This document shows positions 25,496 to 34,410 of a stretch of DNA of 64,000 nt, in pieces (within the stretch, counting starts at the first letter, position 1; every line of letters begins with the position of its first letter). This stretch comes from Pseudomonas sp. BGI-2 (GTDB lineage: Bacteria > Pseudomonadota > Gammaproteobacteria > Pseudomonadales > Pseudomonadaceae): NCBI RefSeq assembly GCF_004310295.1, contig NZ_SISB01000003.1:182573-246572 (forward strand), read 5' to 3'. The notes below the pieces were generated by a model that worked only from the letters and a program-made list of their open reading frames with translations, was not told where the DNA came from and made no database searches. The translations under genes and the position numbers were made by a program.

Positions 25496-26047
25496 TCAGC
25501 CGCCAGTGTTTACAGCCACCGGTGGATGTCGGGCGGTGATATCGAACAGCGTGTAGGACAGCGTCAGGTGCTTCACTTCCTTGGGCATGTCGCGGTCAAC
25601 GATGAAACGTACCGGCATCTCGATCCGTTGACCGGGCTGCAGCACTTGCTGGGTAAAGCAGAAACATTCCGTCTTGTGGAAATACGCCGCTGCATTGCTC
25701 GGCGCGATGCTCGGCACCGCTTGAGCGCTCATCGGGCGATCGGTCGGGTTATGCGCGATGAAAATCATCTCGCTCACGGCTCCCGGGTTGGCCGTCAGTT
25801 CGTCACTTTTGGGATAGAAATCCCAGGACATGTCGGCGGCATTGGTCGTCAGAAACTGCACGCGAACCTGCCGCGAAGTGTCGACCGTTTGTTCGCCATC
25901 GTACTGCCCGCCGGTCTTGCCATTGATGCCGAACGCCTTGCACATCACGTCGTAGATCGGCACCAGGGCAAACCCGAAGACAAACATCGCCACCACCACC
26001 AGCAGCAGTCGGGTGACCAGCTTCTTCATCGAAATCGAATCAGCCAT
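25496..26047 (-). CDS. ctaG: Cytochrome oxidase copper-assembly protein CtaG/Cox11
   Basis: This 183-residue protein has a single N-terminal membrane helix (LVTRLLLVVVAMFVFGFALVP). Its periplasmic immunoglobulin-like domain carries the copper motif CFCFTQQ and the preceding conserved KTECF. Cox11 provides copper for CuB in subunit I. A further Cys (YDVMCKAFG) is also family-conserved. A REPIN of 139 bp is inserted between this gene and coxA upstream, so the operon continues through the repeat. Confidence 0.95.
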   Translation of the reverse strand: MADSISMKKLVTRLLLVVVAMFVFGFALVPIYDVMCKAFGINGKTGGQYDGEQTVDTSRQVRVQFLTTNAADMSWDFYPKSDELTANPGAVSEMIFIAHNPTDRPMSAQAVPSIAPSNAAAYFHKTECFCFTQQVLQPGQRIEMPVRFIVDRDMPKEVKHLTLSYTLFDITARHPPVAVNTGG

Positions 26048-26090
26048 CGCACGAACACTCCACCCCGAATCCTGACAAGGAAGAACACTG

Positions 26091-26229
26091 CCCTGTGGCG
26101 AGGGGATTTATCCCCGTTCGGCTGCGCAGCAGTCGTAAATCTATCCAACACGGTGTGCCTGATACACCAGGGTTGCAGGTTTTGGGGCCGCTTCGCAGCC
26201 CAACGGGGATAAATCCCCTCGCCACAGGG
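26091..26229. repeat. REPIN of a second family inside the cox operon
   Basis: Arms of 28 bases at 26091-26118 and 26202-26229 are perfect reverse complements (beginning CCCTGTGGCGAGGGG). Inside are two shorter imperfect hairpins (around GGCTGCGCAGC and GGGCCGCTTCGCAGCCC). This is the GTGGCGAGGGG repeat of fluorescens-group pseudomonads and is unrelated to the GCGGGCAAGCC family elsewhere in the window. Confidence 0.92.
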
Positions 26230-26251
26230 ATCGCGCCAGCCGAGAGGTGTT

Positions 26252-27844
26252 TCATTTCACTTCCGGCGGCGTGGTGAAGGTGTGATACGGCGCCGGTGAC
26301 GGAATGCTCCATTCAAGGCCTTCCGCTCCATCCCACGGTTTGGCCGGTGCTGGCGCGCCGCCGCGGATGGTCTTGATCACGATGAACAGGAAGAAGATCT
26401 GCGTGGCGCCGAACATGAATGCGCCAATCGAGGACACCATGTTGAAGTCGGCGAATTGCAGGTTGTAGTCCGGAATCCGCCGCGGCATGCCCGCCAGCCC
26501 CACGAAGTGCATCGGGAAGAACGCCATGTTCATGCCGATGAACGAGAGCCAGAAGTGCAGCTTGCCGAGGGTTTCGTCGTACATGTGGCCGGTCCATTTC
26601 GGCAGCCAGTAATAGGCCGAAGCGAAGATCCCGAAGATCGCCCCCGGCACCAGCACGTAGTGGAAATGCGCGACCACGAAATACGTGTCCTGGTACTGGA
26701 AGTCCGCCGGGGCGATGGCCAGCATCAGCCCGGAGAAGCCACCGATGGAGAACAGAATCACAAACGCCACCGCGAACAGCATCGGCGTCTCGAAAGTCAG
26801 CGAGCCCTGCCACATGGTGCTGGCCCAGTTGAACACCTTGACCCCGGTCGGTACCGCGATCAGCAGCGTGGCGTACATGAAGAACAACTCGCCCACCAGC
26901 GGGATGCCGACCACGAACATGTGGTGCGCCCAGACGATGAACGACAGGAACGCAATGCTCGCCGTCGCATAGACCATCGAGGTGTAGCCGAACAGCGGCT
27001 TGCGCGAGAAGGTCGGGATGATCGAGCTGACGGCACCGAAGGCCGGCAGGATCATGATGTACACCTCGGGGTGACCGAAGAACCAGAACACGTGCTGGAA
27101 CAGCACCGGATCACCACCACCCGCGGCACTGAAGAAACTGGTGCCGAAGTGGATGTCCATCAGCATCATCGTCACGCAACCGGCCAGCACCGGCATCACC
27201 GCGATCAGCAGGAATGCGGTGATCAGCCAGGTCCAGACGAACAGCGGCATTTTCATCAACGTCATGCCGGGTGCGCGCAGGTTGAGGATGGTGGCGATCA
27301 CGTTGATCGCGCCCATGATCGAACTGATCCCCATCAAGTGGATGGCGAAGATGAAGAACGTCACGCTTTCCGGTGCGTAGGTCGTCGACAGCGGAGCGTA
27401 GAACGTCCAGCCGAAGTTCGGACCGCCGCCGGGGGTGAACAGGGTCGACACCAGCAGAATGAACGCCGCCGGTAACAGCCAGAAGCTGAAGTTGTTCATC
27501 CGCGGCAGGGCCATGTCCGGCGCGCCGATCATCAGCGGGATCATCCAGTTGGCGAGGCCGACGAACGCCGGCATCACCGCACCGAAGACCATCACCAGAC
27601 CGTGCATGGTGGTCATCTGGTTGAAGAATTCCGGCTGGACGATCTGCAACCCAGGCTGGAACAGCTCGGCGCGAATCACCATCGCGAACGAACCGCCCAA
27701 CAGGAACATGGAGAACGCAAACCACAGGTACAGCGTGCCGATGTCTTTGTGATTGGTGGTCAGCACCCAGCGCATCAGGCCTTTGGCGGGGCCGTGGGCG
27801 TGGGTGGTGCCGGTATGAACATGGTCATCGACGACAGCAGTCAT
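26252..27844 (-). CDS. coxA: Cytochrome c oxidase subunit I (aa3 type)
   Basis: This 530-residue heme-copper oxidase catalytic subunit has about twelve hydrophobic helices. The heme a ligand is in TMHGLVMVFG. The CuB His-Tyr pair and proton-channel Glu are in WFFGHPEVYIMILP, the two CuB histidines in WAHHMF, and the final heme ligands in VAHFHYVLV. The Glu of the D-channel (GHPEVY) is present, so this is a type A oxidase. It lies 82 bp after coxB. Confidence 0.98.
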   Translation of the reverse strand: MTAVVDDHVHTGTTHAHGPAKGLMRWVLTTNHKDIGTLYLWFAFSMFLLGGSFAMVIRAELFQPGLQIVQPEFFNQMTTMHGLVMVFGAVMPAFVGLANWMIPLMIGAPDMALPRMNNFSFWLLPAAFILLVSTLFTPGGGPNFGWTFYAPLSTTYAPESVTFFIFAIHLMGISSIMGAINVIATILNLRAPGMTLMKMPLFVWTWLITAFLLIAVMPVLAGCVTMMLMDIHFGTSFFSAAGGGDPVLFQHVFWFFGHPEVYIMILPAFGAVSSIIPTFSRKPLFGYTSMVYATASIAFLSFIVWAHHMFVVGIPLVGELFFMYATLLIAVPTGVKVFNWASTMWQGSLTFETPMLFAVAFVILFSIGGFSGLMLAIAPADFQYQDTYFVVAHFHYVLVPGAIFGIFASAYYWLPKWTGHMYDETLGKLHFWLSFIGMNMAFFPMHFVGLAGMPRRIPDYNLQFADFNMVSSIGAFMFGATQIFFLFIVIKTIRGGAPAPAKPWDGAEGLEWSIPSPAPYHTFTTPPEVK

Positions 27845-27926
27845 GTCCTGTCTCCTGCAAACAGATGGGCTGGGCAGGCCAGGGCGCGTAGCCCCGACCG
27901 GTTCCTTACGTGCGCAATAGACCGGG

Positions 27927-29054
27927 TCATTTGCTTTCCGCCTGTTTCAGCTCCAGCACTTCTTTAGGAGTGACCATGTCGCCTTTGTTGTTGCCCCAGG
28001 CGTTACGTTCGTAGGTCACGACCGCCGCGATATCGACTTCCGAGAGCTGCTTGCCGAACGCCGCCATTGAGGTGCCGGGCTTGCCGTGGAAGACAATGTT
28101 CAAGTGATCCTTGATCGGTCCGGTGGCGATTTTCGAGCCTTTGAGTGCCGGGAACATCGGCGGCAGGCCCTGACCTTCGGCCTGGTGACAGGCGACGCAG
28201 CTGGTGTGATAGACCTTGTCGCCGCGCTCTTTGAGCTCGTCGAGGGTCCATTCCTTGCTGGTCAGCTCTTTAAGTTGCAGGGCTTCGGCCTTGCGCTCGC
28301 CCAGCCATTTTTCGTAATCGGCCTTTTCCTTGACCTCGACCACGATTGGCATGAAGCCGTGATCCTTGCCGCACAATTCGGCGCATTGCCCGCGGTAGAT
28401 GCCGGGCTTGTCGACGCGGGTCCAGGCTTCGTTGACGAACCCCGGAATCGCATCACGCTTGACCGCAAAGGCCGGCACCCACCAGGAGTGGATGACGTCG
28501 GCGGAAGTCACGAGGAAGCGCACCTTGGCACCAATCGGCAGCACCAGCGGCTTGTCGACCTCGAGCAAGTAATGCTCGCCCTTGGTTTCCTTGTTGTGGA
28601 TCTGGTCGGCGGGGGTCGTCAAGTTGCTGAAGAACTCGACGTCCTGGCCCAGGTATTTGTAATGCCACTTCCACTGATAACCGGTGACCTGGATATCGAT
28701 ATCCGGCTCACTGGCGTCGTACATCTTGATCAGGGTTGCCGTCGCAGGAACCGCCATGGCCACCAGGATCAGGAAGGGCACGATGGTCCAGAGGATTTCA
28801 ACGGTGGTGCTTTCATGAAATTTTGCGGCCACCTGCCCTGTGGAGCGGCGGTGGACCATCATCGACCAGAACATGGCGCCGAAGACGATGATGCCGATCA
28901 CTACACAGATCCAGAAAATGGTCATGTGCAGGTCAAATACTGCGTGACTGATTTCAGTCGCTCCCGGCGCCATATTCACAGCCCATTCGGCGTGTGCCGG
29001 ACTGAAAATCGACCACAACAGGAGGCCCATCCAGACGTGTGGATGTCGCATCAT
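27927..29054 (-). CDS. coxB: Cytochrome c oxidase subunit II with fused cytochrome c domain (caa3-type)
   Basis: This 375-residue subunit has a signal sequence and two helices that anchor a CuA cupredoxin domain. The CuA ligands are HSWWVPAF (His), then GQCAELCGKDHGFM (two Cys, Glu, His, Met). A C-terminal cytochrome c domain (about residues 275-370) has the heme site CVACH, so the subunit carries its own electron-entry heme as in caa3 oxidases. It is the first gene of the oxidase operon, with AAGGGG before the ATG. The promoter must lie in 29055-29425. Confidence 0.97.
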   Translation of the reverse strand: MMRHPHVWMGLLLWSIFSPAHAEWAVNMAPGATEISHAVFDLHMTIFWICVVIGIIVFGAMFWSMMVHRRSTGQVAAKFHESTTVEILWTIVPFLILVAMAVPATATLIKMYDASEPDIDIQVTGYQWKWHYKYLGQDVEFFSNLTTPADQIHNKETKGEHYLLEVDKPLVLPIGAKVRFLVTSADVIHSWWVPAFAVKRDAIPGFVNEAWTRVDKPGIYRGQCAELCGKDHGFMPIVVEVKEKADYEKWLGERKAEALQLKELTSKEWTLDELKERGDKVYHTSCVACHQAEGQGLPPMFPALKGSKIATGPIKDHLNIVFHGKPGTSMAAFGKQLSEVDIAAVVTYERNAWGNNKGDMVTPKEVLELKQAESK

Positions 29055-29425
29055 TGCGGGTTCCCCTTATCGTTCTTGTTATCCCGCCGGCTTTCACCTG
29101 CGGCAAGGGAGCGGCTTTTTCAGACTACGAACTTGAATCGCCGAGCCTTGCTGCGTGTGCAGTCGGGCGTCATCAGCTAACTCCATTCCCACCCGAGTAT
29201 AGACAGCGACTGCTACCTCGCAACGTGATGGCGTAAATGATCTGAAACAGCTGGGACTTGCGTTCAAGGTCAAGAAAGGAGAAGGATGCAGACGAGTGGC
29301 GGCAAATCGATATAACGGAGGCGTCTCAAGGATGAAACAATTATGACAAATGCGTCTTAGCATTTTTCATAAGCAAGCTAAGTTATGTCTTCCCTATTTC
29401 ATTGCCTTTGTTTCCTGGAGTTTTC
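29055..29425. other. Divergent intergenic region coxB / hypothetical gene
   Basis: This 371 bp interval must contain the coxB promoter (minus) and the promoter of the gene at 29426. I see no convincing sigma-70 pair for either. The only clear structure is an inverted repeat CTTAGC (29356-29361) and GCTAAG (29377-29382) with a 15-base spacer, about 45 bases before the rightward start. No RNA gene or small coding frame with a ribosome site was found. Confidence 0.5.
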
Positions 29426-30076
29426 ATGAACACCGCCGCATTGCGCGAGCAGATCCAAAAAGCCCAACAACACGAGGCCGAGACCGGCCTGCTGACTCGT
29501 CAACTGGAAAGCAAACTGCCTCATCTGCACCCGTCGATCCAATTGCCGGAGGCTGATGCCAACGGCGTGCTGACGCGTTTTGTCGCCGCCTACATCGAAG
29601 AAGTTCCTGATCTGCTGGATGCAGCCAATGAAGTCGCCAGGGAAGCGGGTATCGAGTCACAGATCAAACCGGTACTGAAAATTGCTGAACAGTACTTTCT
29701 CCAGCCGCCGACGATCATGGCGGGGCACATCGGGCTCGACAGTCTGCTGGACGAAGCCTATCTGGCGCATCGGTTTGTCGAAGAGGTCAATGACCTGTAC
29801 ATCAAGCACTTTGGCCAGCCACTGATCCCATTGGACATGACTGTCGCCAACCTGATTGCTCACCAGCTCATCGGTGAGGAGTTCGCCAACCAACTGGATG
29901 AAGTGGTGCACCACGCGGTGGACAACATGCTCAACGATGAAAGCTTTGCGCTGGAGTCGGTGGAAATCTACCGTGAAAAGCTCAGCAGCCCGGACACCGG
30001 GGCCGCGTGGAAACGCTGGCCGTGCATGTCCCGCCGGTTAGGCGTGGGCCTGGAGCTGGATCAGCCCGCCGCCTGA
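29426..30076 (+). CDS. Conserved hypothetical protein next to the aa3 oxidase genes (PA0104-like)
   Basis: This 216-residue soluble, mostly helical protein has no signal peptide or membrane segment. The ATG at 29426 has GGAG five bases upstream, and an in-frame ATG at 29402 lacks one. The sequence is acidic and rich in Leu, Glu and His (HPSIQLPEADANGVLTRFVA; GHIGLDSLLDEAYLAHRFVEE). The central EE-x-H clusters could bind metal, but no family motif is identifiable. The gene is kept beside coxB in other pseudomonads, so a link to the oxidase is possible but only inferred. Confidence 0.75.
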   Translation: MNTAALREQIQKAQQHEAETGLLTRQLESKLPHLHPSIQLPEADANGVLTRFVAAYIEEVPDLLDAANEVAREAGIESQIKPVLKIAEQYFLQPPTIMAGHIGLDSLLDEAYLAHRFVEEVNDLYIKHFGQPLIPLDMTVANLIAHQLIGEEFANQLDEVVHHAVDNMLNDESFALESVEIYREKLSSPDTGAAWKRWPCMSRRLGVGLELDQPAA

Positions 30077-30087
30077 CGCAACATCCC

Positions 30088-30167
30088 CCTGTAGGAACAG
30101 GCTTGCCCGCGAAGGCGTCCTCAAGTACGCCAGAAGCTTCGCGGGCAAGCCTCGCTCCTACAGGGGG
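30088..30167. repeat. REP pair between the hypothetical gene and the SulP gene
   Basis: The left arm CCTGTAGGAACAGGCTTGCC (GCGAAGGCG following) and right arm CTTCGCGGGCAAGCCTCGCT (CCTACAGG following) lie head to head between convergent genes. The left arm has GAACAGG where the family usually has GAGCGAGG, so the two arms are not perfect partners. Confidence 0.88.
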
Positions 30168-30173
30168 GCCGAT

Positions 30174-31700
30174 CTACGCGGCTGAACCGACTCCGGTCGT
30201 CGTACGTAATCGCCCTTCAAGCCTGCGCTTCAACCCCCGCGCTTCAATCAGCAGCTTCGACCCCTTGGCCGCATTGGCCCGGCCCCACTCCTCAAGCAAT
30301 TCCAGGCACGAGTGATCGATGTAGCTCAGGTTATTGAGCGGCACATGCACCGTCGCGCCTGCGGGAATGGTCCCCAACACCTGGGTCAACGCCGGCACCT
30401 TGAGAAAGGTCGCTGCACCGGTCAGTCGCAACTCCATCTCACCCTCCGCCGGCAGGTCGATCAGGCTGATTTTCAGCCGTGAAGCCTTCCAGGCCAATTT
30501 GGCCAGGGTCAGCCCGAAGCCGATCAGCACGCCGGTCAGCAGGTCGGTGAAGATGATTGCCAGAGCAGTCGCCGCGTAAGTGAACATCGGCATCCGGCCA
30601 TAACGGCCCAGGCCGCGAAAGGCCTTGAGGTCGACCAGTTTGAAACCGGTGTACACCAGAACACCCGCCAGGCTCGCCACAGGAATGCTTTGCAGCACGC
30701 TGGACAGCAGCAATACGAAAGCCAGCAACCACAGGCCGTGGAAGATCGCCGACATTCGTGTGGTGGCGCCGGCCTGGACGTTGGCCGAACTGCGCACGAT
30801 CACGCCGGTCATGGGCAGCGCACCGAGCAGACCGCAAAGCATGTTGCCGACGCCCTGTGCTGACAATTCCCGATCAAAGTCGGAACGCTGGCCACTGTGC
30901 ATGCGGTCCACCGCTGCTGCTGAGAGCAAAGTTTCAGCGCTGGCGATGAAGGCTACAGCGAAAGCAGCGATCAGCAAGGTCGGGTCGGCGAGATTGAGCA
31001 AGTCGGCAGGCTTCAGCCAGTCGATGGCCTCCGCCAGATTGGCCGGGACTTCCACGCGTTTGACCTGCAAGGCGAGCATCAGGCTGGCGACGGTCGCCAA
31101 GCCTACGCCAAGCAGCGCGCCGGGAATGAAACGCAGGGAATGAGGGCGGAATTTCTCCCACAGCCACATCACCGCAATCGTCGACAGCCCCAGCAAACCG
31201 GCTTGCCAGCCCAGGGAGGGCAAGGCCTGAATCACGGCCGCCGGGAAGGTTGCCAGGTTATCCAGTCCCGAGGGTTTGGGCACGGCGTCGAGCATCACAT
31301 GCACTTGTGAGAGCACGATCAATACGCCAATCCCGGCGAGCATGCCGTACACCACCGCAGGCGCCGTGACCCGAAACCAGCAGCCCAGCTTCAAGCGCCC
31401 GGCCACCAGTTGCAGAAAACCCGCCAGCAGCAAAATGGGCCCGAGCATGGCAATGCCATGCTGGCGCACCAGTTCGAACACCAGAACCGCCAGACCCGCC
31501 GCCGGGCCACTGACTTGCAGCGGTGAGCCGGCAAGCCAGCCCACCACCAGACCACCGATGATCCCGGTGATCAAACCCTTGGCCGGCGGCAGGCCCGAGG
31601 CAATGGCGATGCCCATGCACAAGGGCAGGGCGACCAGAAACACAACCACGGACGCCAGCAGCTCCCGTGGCAGAACAGCTTTAAGTTGAGCAGCACGCAT
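30174..31700 (-). CDS. SulP-family anion transporter with STAS domain
   Basis: This 508-residue inner-membrane transporter has 10-14 hydrophobic segments. The SulP N-terminal signature is in LPLCMGIAIASGLPPAKGL and SGPAAGLAVLVFELV. A C-terminal STAS domain (about residues 400-495; VHVPLNNLSYIDHSCLELLEEW) is present. SulP members carry sulfate, bicarbonate or dicarboxylates. The adjacent upstream beta carbonic anhydrase on the same strand (90 bp gap) makes bicarbonate a serious candidate. Sulfate remains the default annotation. Confidence 0.9.
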   Translation of the reverse strand: MRAAQLKAVLPRELLASVVVFLVALPLCMGIAIASGLPPAKGLITGIIGGLVVGWLAGSPLQVSGPAAGLAVLVFELVRQHGIAMLGPILLLAGFLQLVAGRLKLGCWFRVTAPAVVYGMLAGIGVLIVLSQVHVMLDAVPKPSGLDNLATFPAAVIQALPSLGWQAGLLGLSTIAVMWLWEKFRPHSLRFIPGALLGVGLATVASLMLALQVKRVEVPANLAEAIDWLKPADLLNLADPTLLIAAFAVAFIASAETLLSAAAVDRMHSGQRSDFDRELSAQGVGNMLCGLLGALPMTGVIVRSSANVQAGATTRMSAIFHGLWLLAFVLLLSSVLQSIPVASLAGVLVYTGFKLVDLKAFRGLGRYGRMPMFTYAATALAIIFTDLLTGVLIGFGLTLAKLAWKASRLKISLIDLPAEGEMELRLTGAATFLKVPALTQVLGTIPAGATVHVPLNNLSYIDHSCLELLEEWGRANAAKGSKLLIEARGLKRRLEGRLRTTTGVGSAA

Positions 31701-31790
31701 GGTGACTCTCCCGAAGTTTTCTTCAGGCGTGGCAAAGCCAGGCTGCTTGATCAGCAGCCCCGGCTAAACCACACAAGGATTTAGGAGGAT

Positions 31791-32522
31791 TTAGAAGCGC
31801 GCTTTAGGCGTCGCCACCGGAATCGGATGGCTGCCATCGAGCGGCAGGAAACACCCTTTGTCGGCGTCGTAAGCTTTGATTTCGCTGGTTTCGATGCTGT
31901 AGACCCAACCATGGATAAACAGCTGACCGTTGGCCATGCGCGAGGCCACGGAAGGGTGGGTGCGCAAATGCTGAAGCTGGGCGATCACATTCTCTTCGGT
32001 GAGGACGTGCATGCTTTCGCTTTCGTCAGCGCAATGGCAGTTTTCCTGGACCATGGTTTTCGCCACTTCGGCATGACGCAGCCAGGCTTTGACCGTGGGC
32101 ATTTTTTCCAGGCTTTGCGGGTTGAGCACGGCGCGCATCGCGCCACAGTCGGAGTGCCCGCAAATGATGATGTGCTGAACGCCGAGGGCCAGGACCGCGT
32201 ATTCGATGGCCGTGGAAACACCGCCGTTCATTTGCCCGTAAGGCGGCACAACGTTGCCGACGTTGCGGGTCACGAACAGGTCGCCGGGGGCGCTTTGAGT
32301 GATCAGTTCAGGAACGATGCGCGAATCGGCGCAGGCGATGAACATCGCTCGGGGGCTCTGGGCCGTGGCGAGTTTTTTGAAGAGTTCTTCCTGCTGGGGG
32401 AAAACCTCGTGATGAAAATGCAAAAAGCCGTCAACGATATGCTTCAGCGCTGCATCGGCGGTTTCCGCCTCGGGTTGGGCTGAAGCCGACGCAGCCAACG
32501 GCTGTTTATCCTTGTCACTCAT
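31791..32522 (-). CDS. Beta-class carbonic anhydrase
   Basis: This 243-residue cytoplasmic zinc enzyme interconverts CO2 and bicarbonate. It has zinc ligands in ACADSR (Cys plus the catalytic Asp-Arg dyad) and CGHSDCG (His and Cys), and the substrate strand NVGNVVPP. It has an N-terminal extension of about 25 residues rich in Ala, Gln and Glu. It lies upstream of and cotranscribed with the SulP transporter. P. aeruginosa psCA1 (PA0102) is the counterpart by position. Confidence 0.95.
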   Translation of the reverse strand: MSDKDKQPLAASASAQPEAETADAALKHIVDGFLHFHHEVFPQQEELFKKLATAQSPRAMFIACADSRIVPELITQSAPGDLFVTRNVGNVVPPYGQMNGGVSTAIEYAVLALGVQHIIICGHSDCGAMRAVLNPQSLEKMPTVKAWLRHAEVAKTMVQENCHCADESESMHVLTEENVIAQLQHLRTHPSVASRMANGQLFIHGWVYSIETSEIKAYDADKGCFLPLDGSHPIPVATPKARF

Positions 32523-32764
32523 GATTCATCCTCTTTGGCGGAGTCAGGGAATTGTCCCGTTTTGTCCGGTGTGAAGCCAGTGGCTGTTTAAAAAACATCC
32601 AGGCCGAACATCTCGACCCATCAGTCACTCGATGAACAAGGTATCTGCCGAAACTTAACTCAAACTGAATCAAGCGCTCTAGGACATGTGTTCCAGGTCA
32701 CGAAAAACGTGACCAGCCTAATGGCCAAGCGCTTTCCCACTACTCAACAATAGGCCAATTGTCT

Positions 32765-33823
32765 TCAAATCAAAGACATCTGGCGACCCGGCGGACAGAA
32801 GGCATTGCAGTCCAGGTCGAATCCTTCCCGACGATTGAGCCCCAAACGTTTGATGGCTTTGGCAAAGCGTTGCGCCAACAGATCGGCAAACGGCCCTTCA
32901 CCGCGCATCCGCGCGCCAAACCGACTGTCGTAGAGTTCCCCGCCACGGCTCTGGCGGATCAGGCTCAACACATGGGCAGCCCGCTGCGGATAGTGGGCGG
33001 CCAGCCATTCTTCGAACAACGGCGCCACTTCCAGCGGCAGGCGCAACATCATGTAGGCCGCACTCTGGGCGCCGGCGGCATGCGCCTCGGCGAGCAGGCT
33101 TTCGAGTTCGCTGTCGTTGATCATCGGAATCATCGGCGAACACAGCACGCCCACCGGGATCCCGGCTTCGCGCATCACACGAATGGCTCGCAGCCGGGCC
33201 TTGGGCGTAGCCGCGCGCGGTTCGAGAATGCGTTTGAGTTCATCGTCGAGGGTGGTGAGGCTGATCATCACCGCCACCAGCCTTTGCTCGGCGAGTTCGG
33301 CCAGCAGGTCCAGATCCCGAAGAATCAGCGAGCCCTTGGTGATGATGGTCACTGGATGGCGGTAACGCAGCAGCACTTCAAGGGTCTTGCGGGTGATTTT
33401 GTGTTCGCGCTCGATCGGCTGATAGGGATCGGTGTTGGAACCCAGGTTGATTGGCGCGCATTGATAGCCGCGTTTGGACAGCTGTTCTTCCAGCACATCG
33501 GCGGCGTTAGTCTTGGCGATAAGCTTGGTTTCGAAATCGAGCCCGGGTGACATGTCCCAATAGGCGTGGCTGGGGCGCGCATAGCAGTAGATGCAACCGT
33601 GCTCGCAGCCGCGGTAGGGATTGATCGAGCGATCAAAAGGCAAGTCCGGGGAGTTGTTGCGGGTGATGATGGTTTTCGCCGTTTCGATGCGCACTTCCGT
33701 GCCCTGCGTGACCGGCGCTTCCTGATACCAGCCGTCATCCTCGGCCACCGAGCGATTCGGGGCGAAGCGGTTGTGCGGGTTGGTTGCGGTGCCGCGGCCG
33801 CGAGGGGGCAGAGGGATAGCCAT
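32765..33823 (-). CDS. PA0069-type radical SAM protein
   Basis: This 352-residue radical S-adenosylmethionine enzyme has the 4Fe-4S motif CEHGCIYCYARP (CX3CX2C) at about residue 75-85. A TIM-barrel follows with ITKGSLILRD and VGVLCSPMIPM. It resembles the SplB/Rv2578c-like group, but lacks any assigned substrate. It has no partner gene nearby and stands alone, with no gene in the 242 bp to its left. The translation start at 33823 (MAIPLPPRGRGTATNP) has AGGAT upstream. Confidence 0.9.
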   Translation of the reverse strand: MAIPLPPRGRGTATNPHNRFAPNRSVAEDDGWYQEAPVTQGTEVRIETAKTIITRNNSPDLPFDRSINPYRGCEHGCIYCYARPSHAYWDMSPGLDFETKLIAKTNAADVLEEQLSKRGYQCAPINLGSNTDPYQPIEREHKITRKTLEVLLRYRHPVTIITKGSLILRDLDLLAELAEQRLVAVMISLTTLDDELKRILEPRAATPKARLRAIRVMREAGIPVGVLCSPMIPMINDSELESLLAEAHAAGAQSAAYMMLRLPLEVAPLFEEWLAAHYPQRAAHVLSLIRQSRGGELYDSRFGARMRGEGPFADLLAQRFAKAIKRLGLNRREGFDLDCNAFCPPGRQMSLI

Positions 33824-34045
33824 CGACAGGATCCTTGAGCTGTATGTTCATACAGTATAGGGGCGCAGCCGGATAGGCCAGTGCCGTTCGGCGCCTGAAA
33901 ATTGTTAATTATTGTCTAGTTGTTCGTTACTGGTGAGCTCCTTGTAATTATGAGAAACAGATAGACAGTCGCTTAGTTGTTATCAGTCGGTAGTATGCGC
34001 TGCACACGAAGTTGTCGTGTTCTAACTATTAAAAGGATTTAATCA

Positions 34046-34348
34046 ATGTCGAATTACAATCAGCGCGGTATCTTTCTTCAACGGTTGCCCCCGTCTATCG
34101 TTAGTCCGAAAGAGGTTCGGGTTTCCATGCAGTTTGCTTTGAAGGAAGAGGGTTTCGACCCGGAAAACCGCAGCGCCACTCACTCCCTGCTGGATTCGAC
34201 CTTCCGCGAGGCTGTGTCGAATGACGGCGGCGTGACCTTCACAATGGGAAACACCCCTGATGTGGACGGTGATGGTGATATCGACGCGCAGGACAAGACT
34301 GTTCTGATTGCGCTGGCGAAAGCGTATTCGAAAATCACCAATCCTTGA
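34046..34348 (+). CDS. Small protein with one dockerin/EF-hand-type calcium loop
   Basis: This 100-residue protein has AAGGAT eight bases before its ATG. Residues 72-83 form a perfect EF-hand-like loop (D72-x-D74-x-D76-G-x-I-D-x-x-D83), followed by a helix (KTVLIALAKAYSKI). This is the arrangement of one half of a type I dockerin or bacterial calcium-binding repeat. The N-terminal 65 residues match nothing I know (SPKEVRVSMQFALKEEGFDP). There is no signal peptide, Cys or membrane helix. The surrounding 33840-34540 is AT-richer than its neighbours, which suggests acquisition. It has its own terminator, so it is a monocistronic gene. Confidence 0.7.
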   Translation: MSNYNQRGIFLQRLPPSIVSPKEVRVSMQFALKEEGFDPENRSATHSLLDSTFREAVSNDGGVTFTMGNTPDVDGDGDIDAQDKTVLIALAKAYSKITNP

Positions 34349-34410
34349 TGACTATCGAGCACATGCAACTTTGAAGTATGGGTATGAGTGTGCCTGACTT
34401 GGGTTGAATT

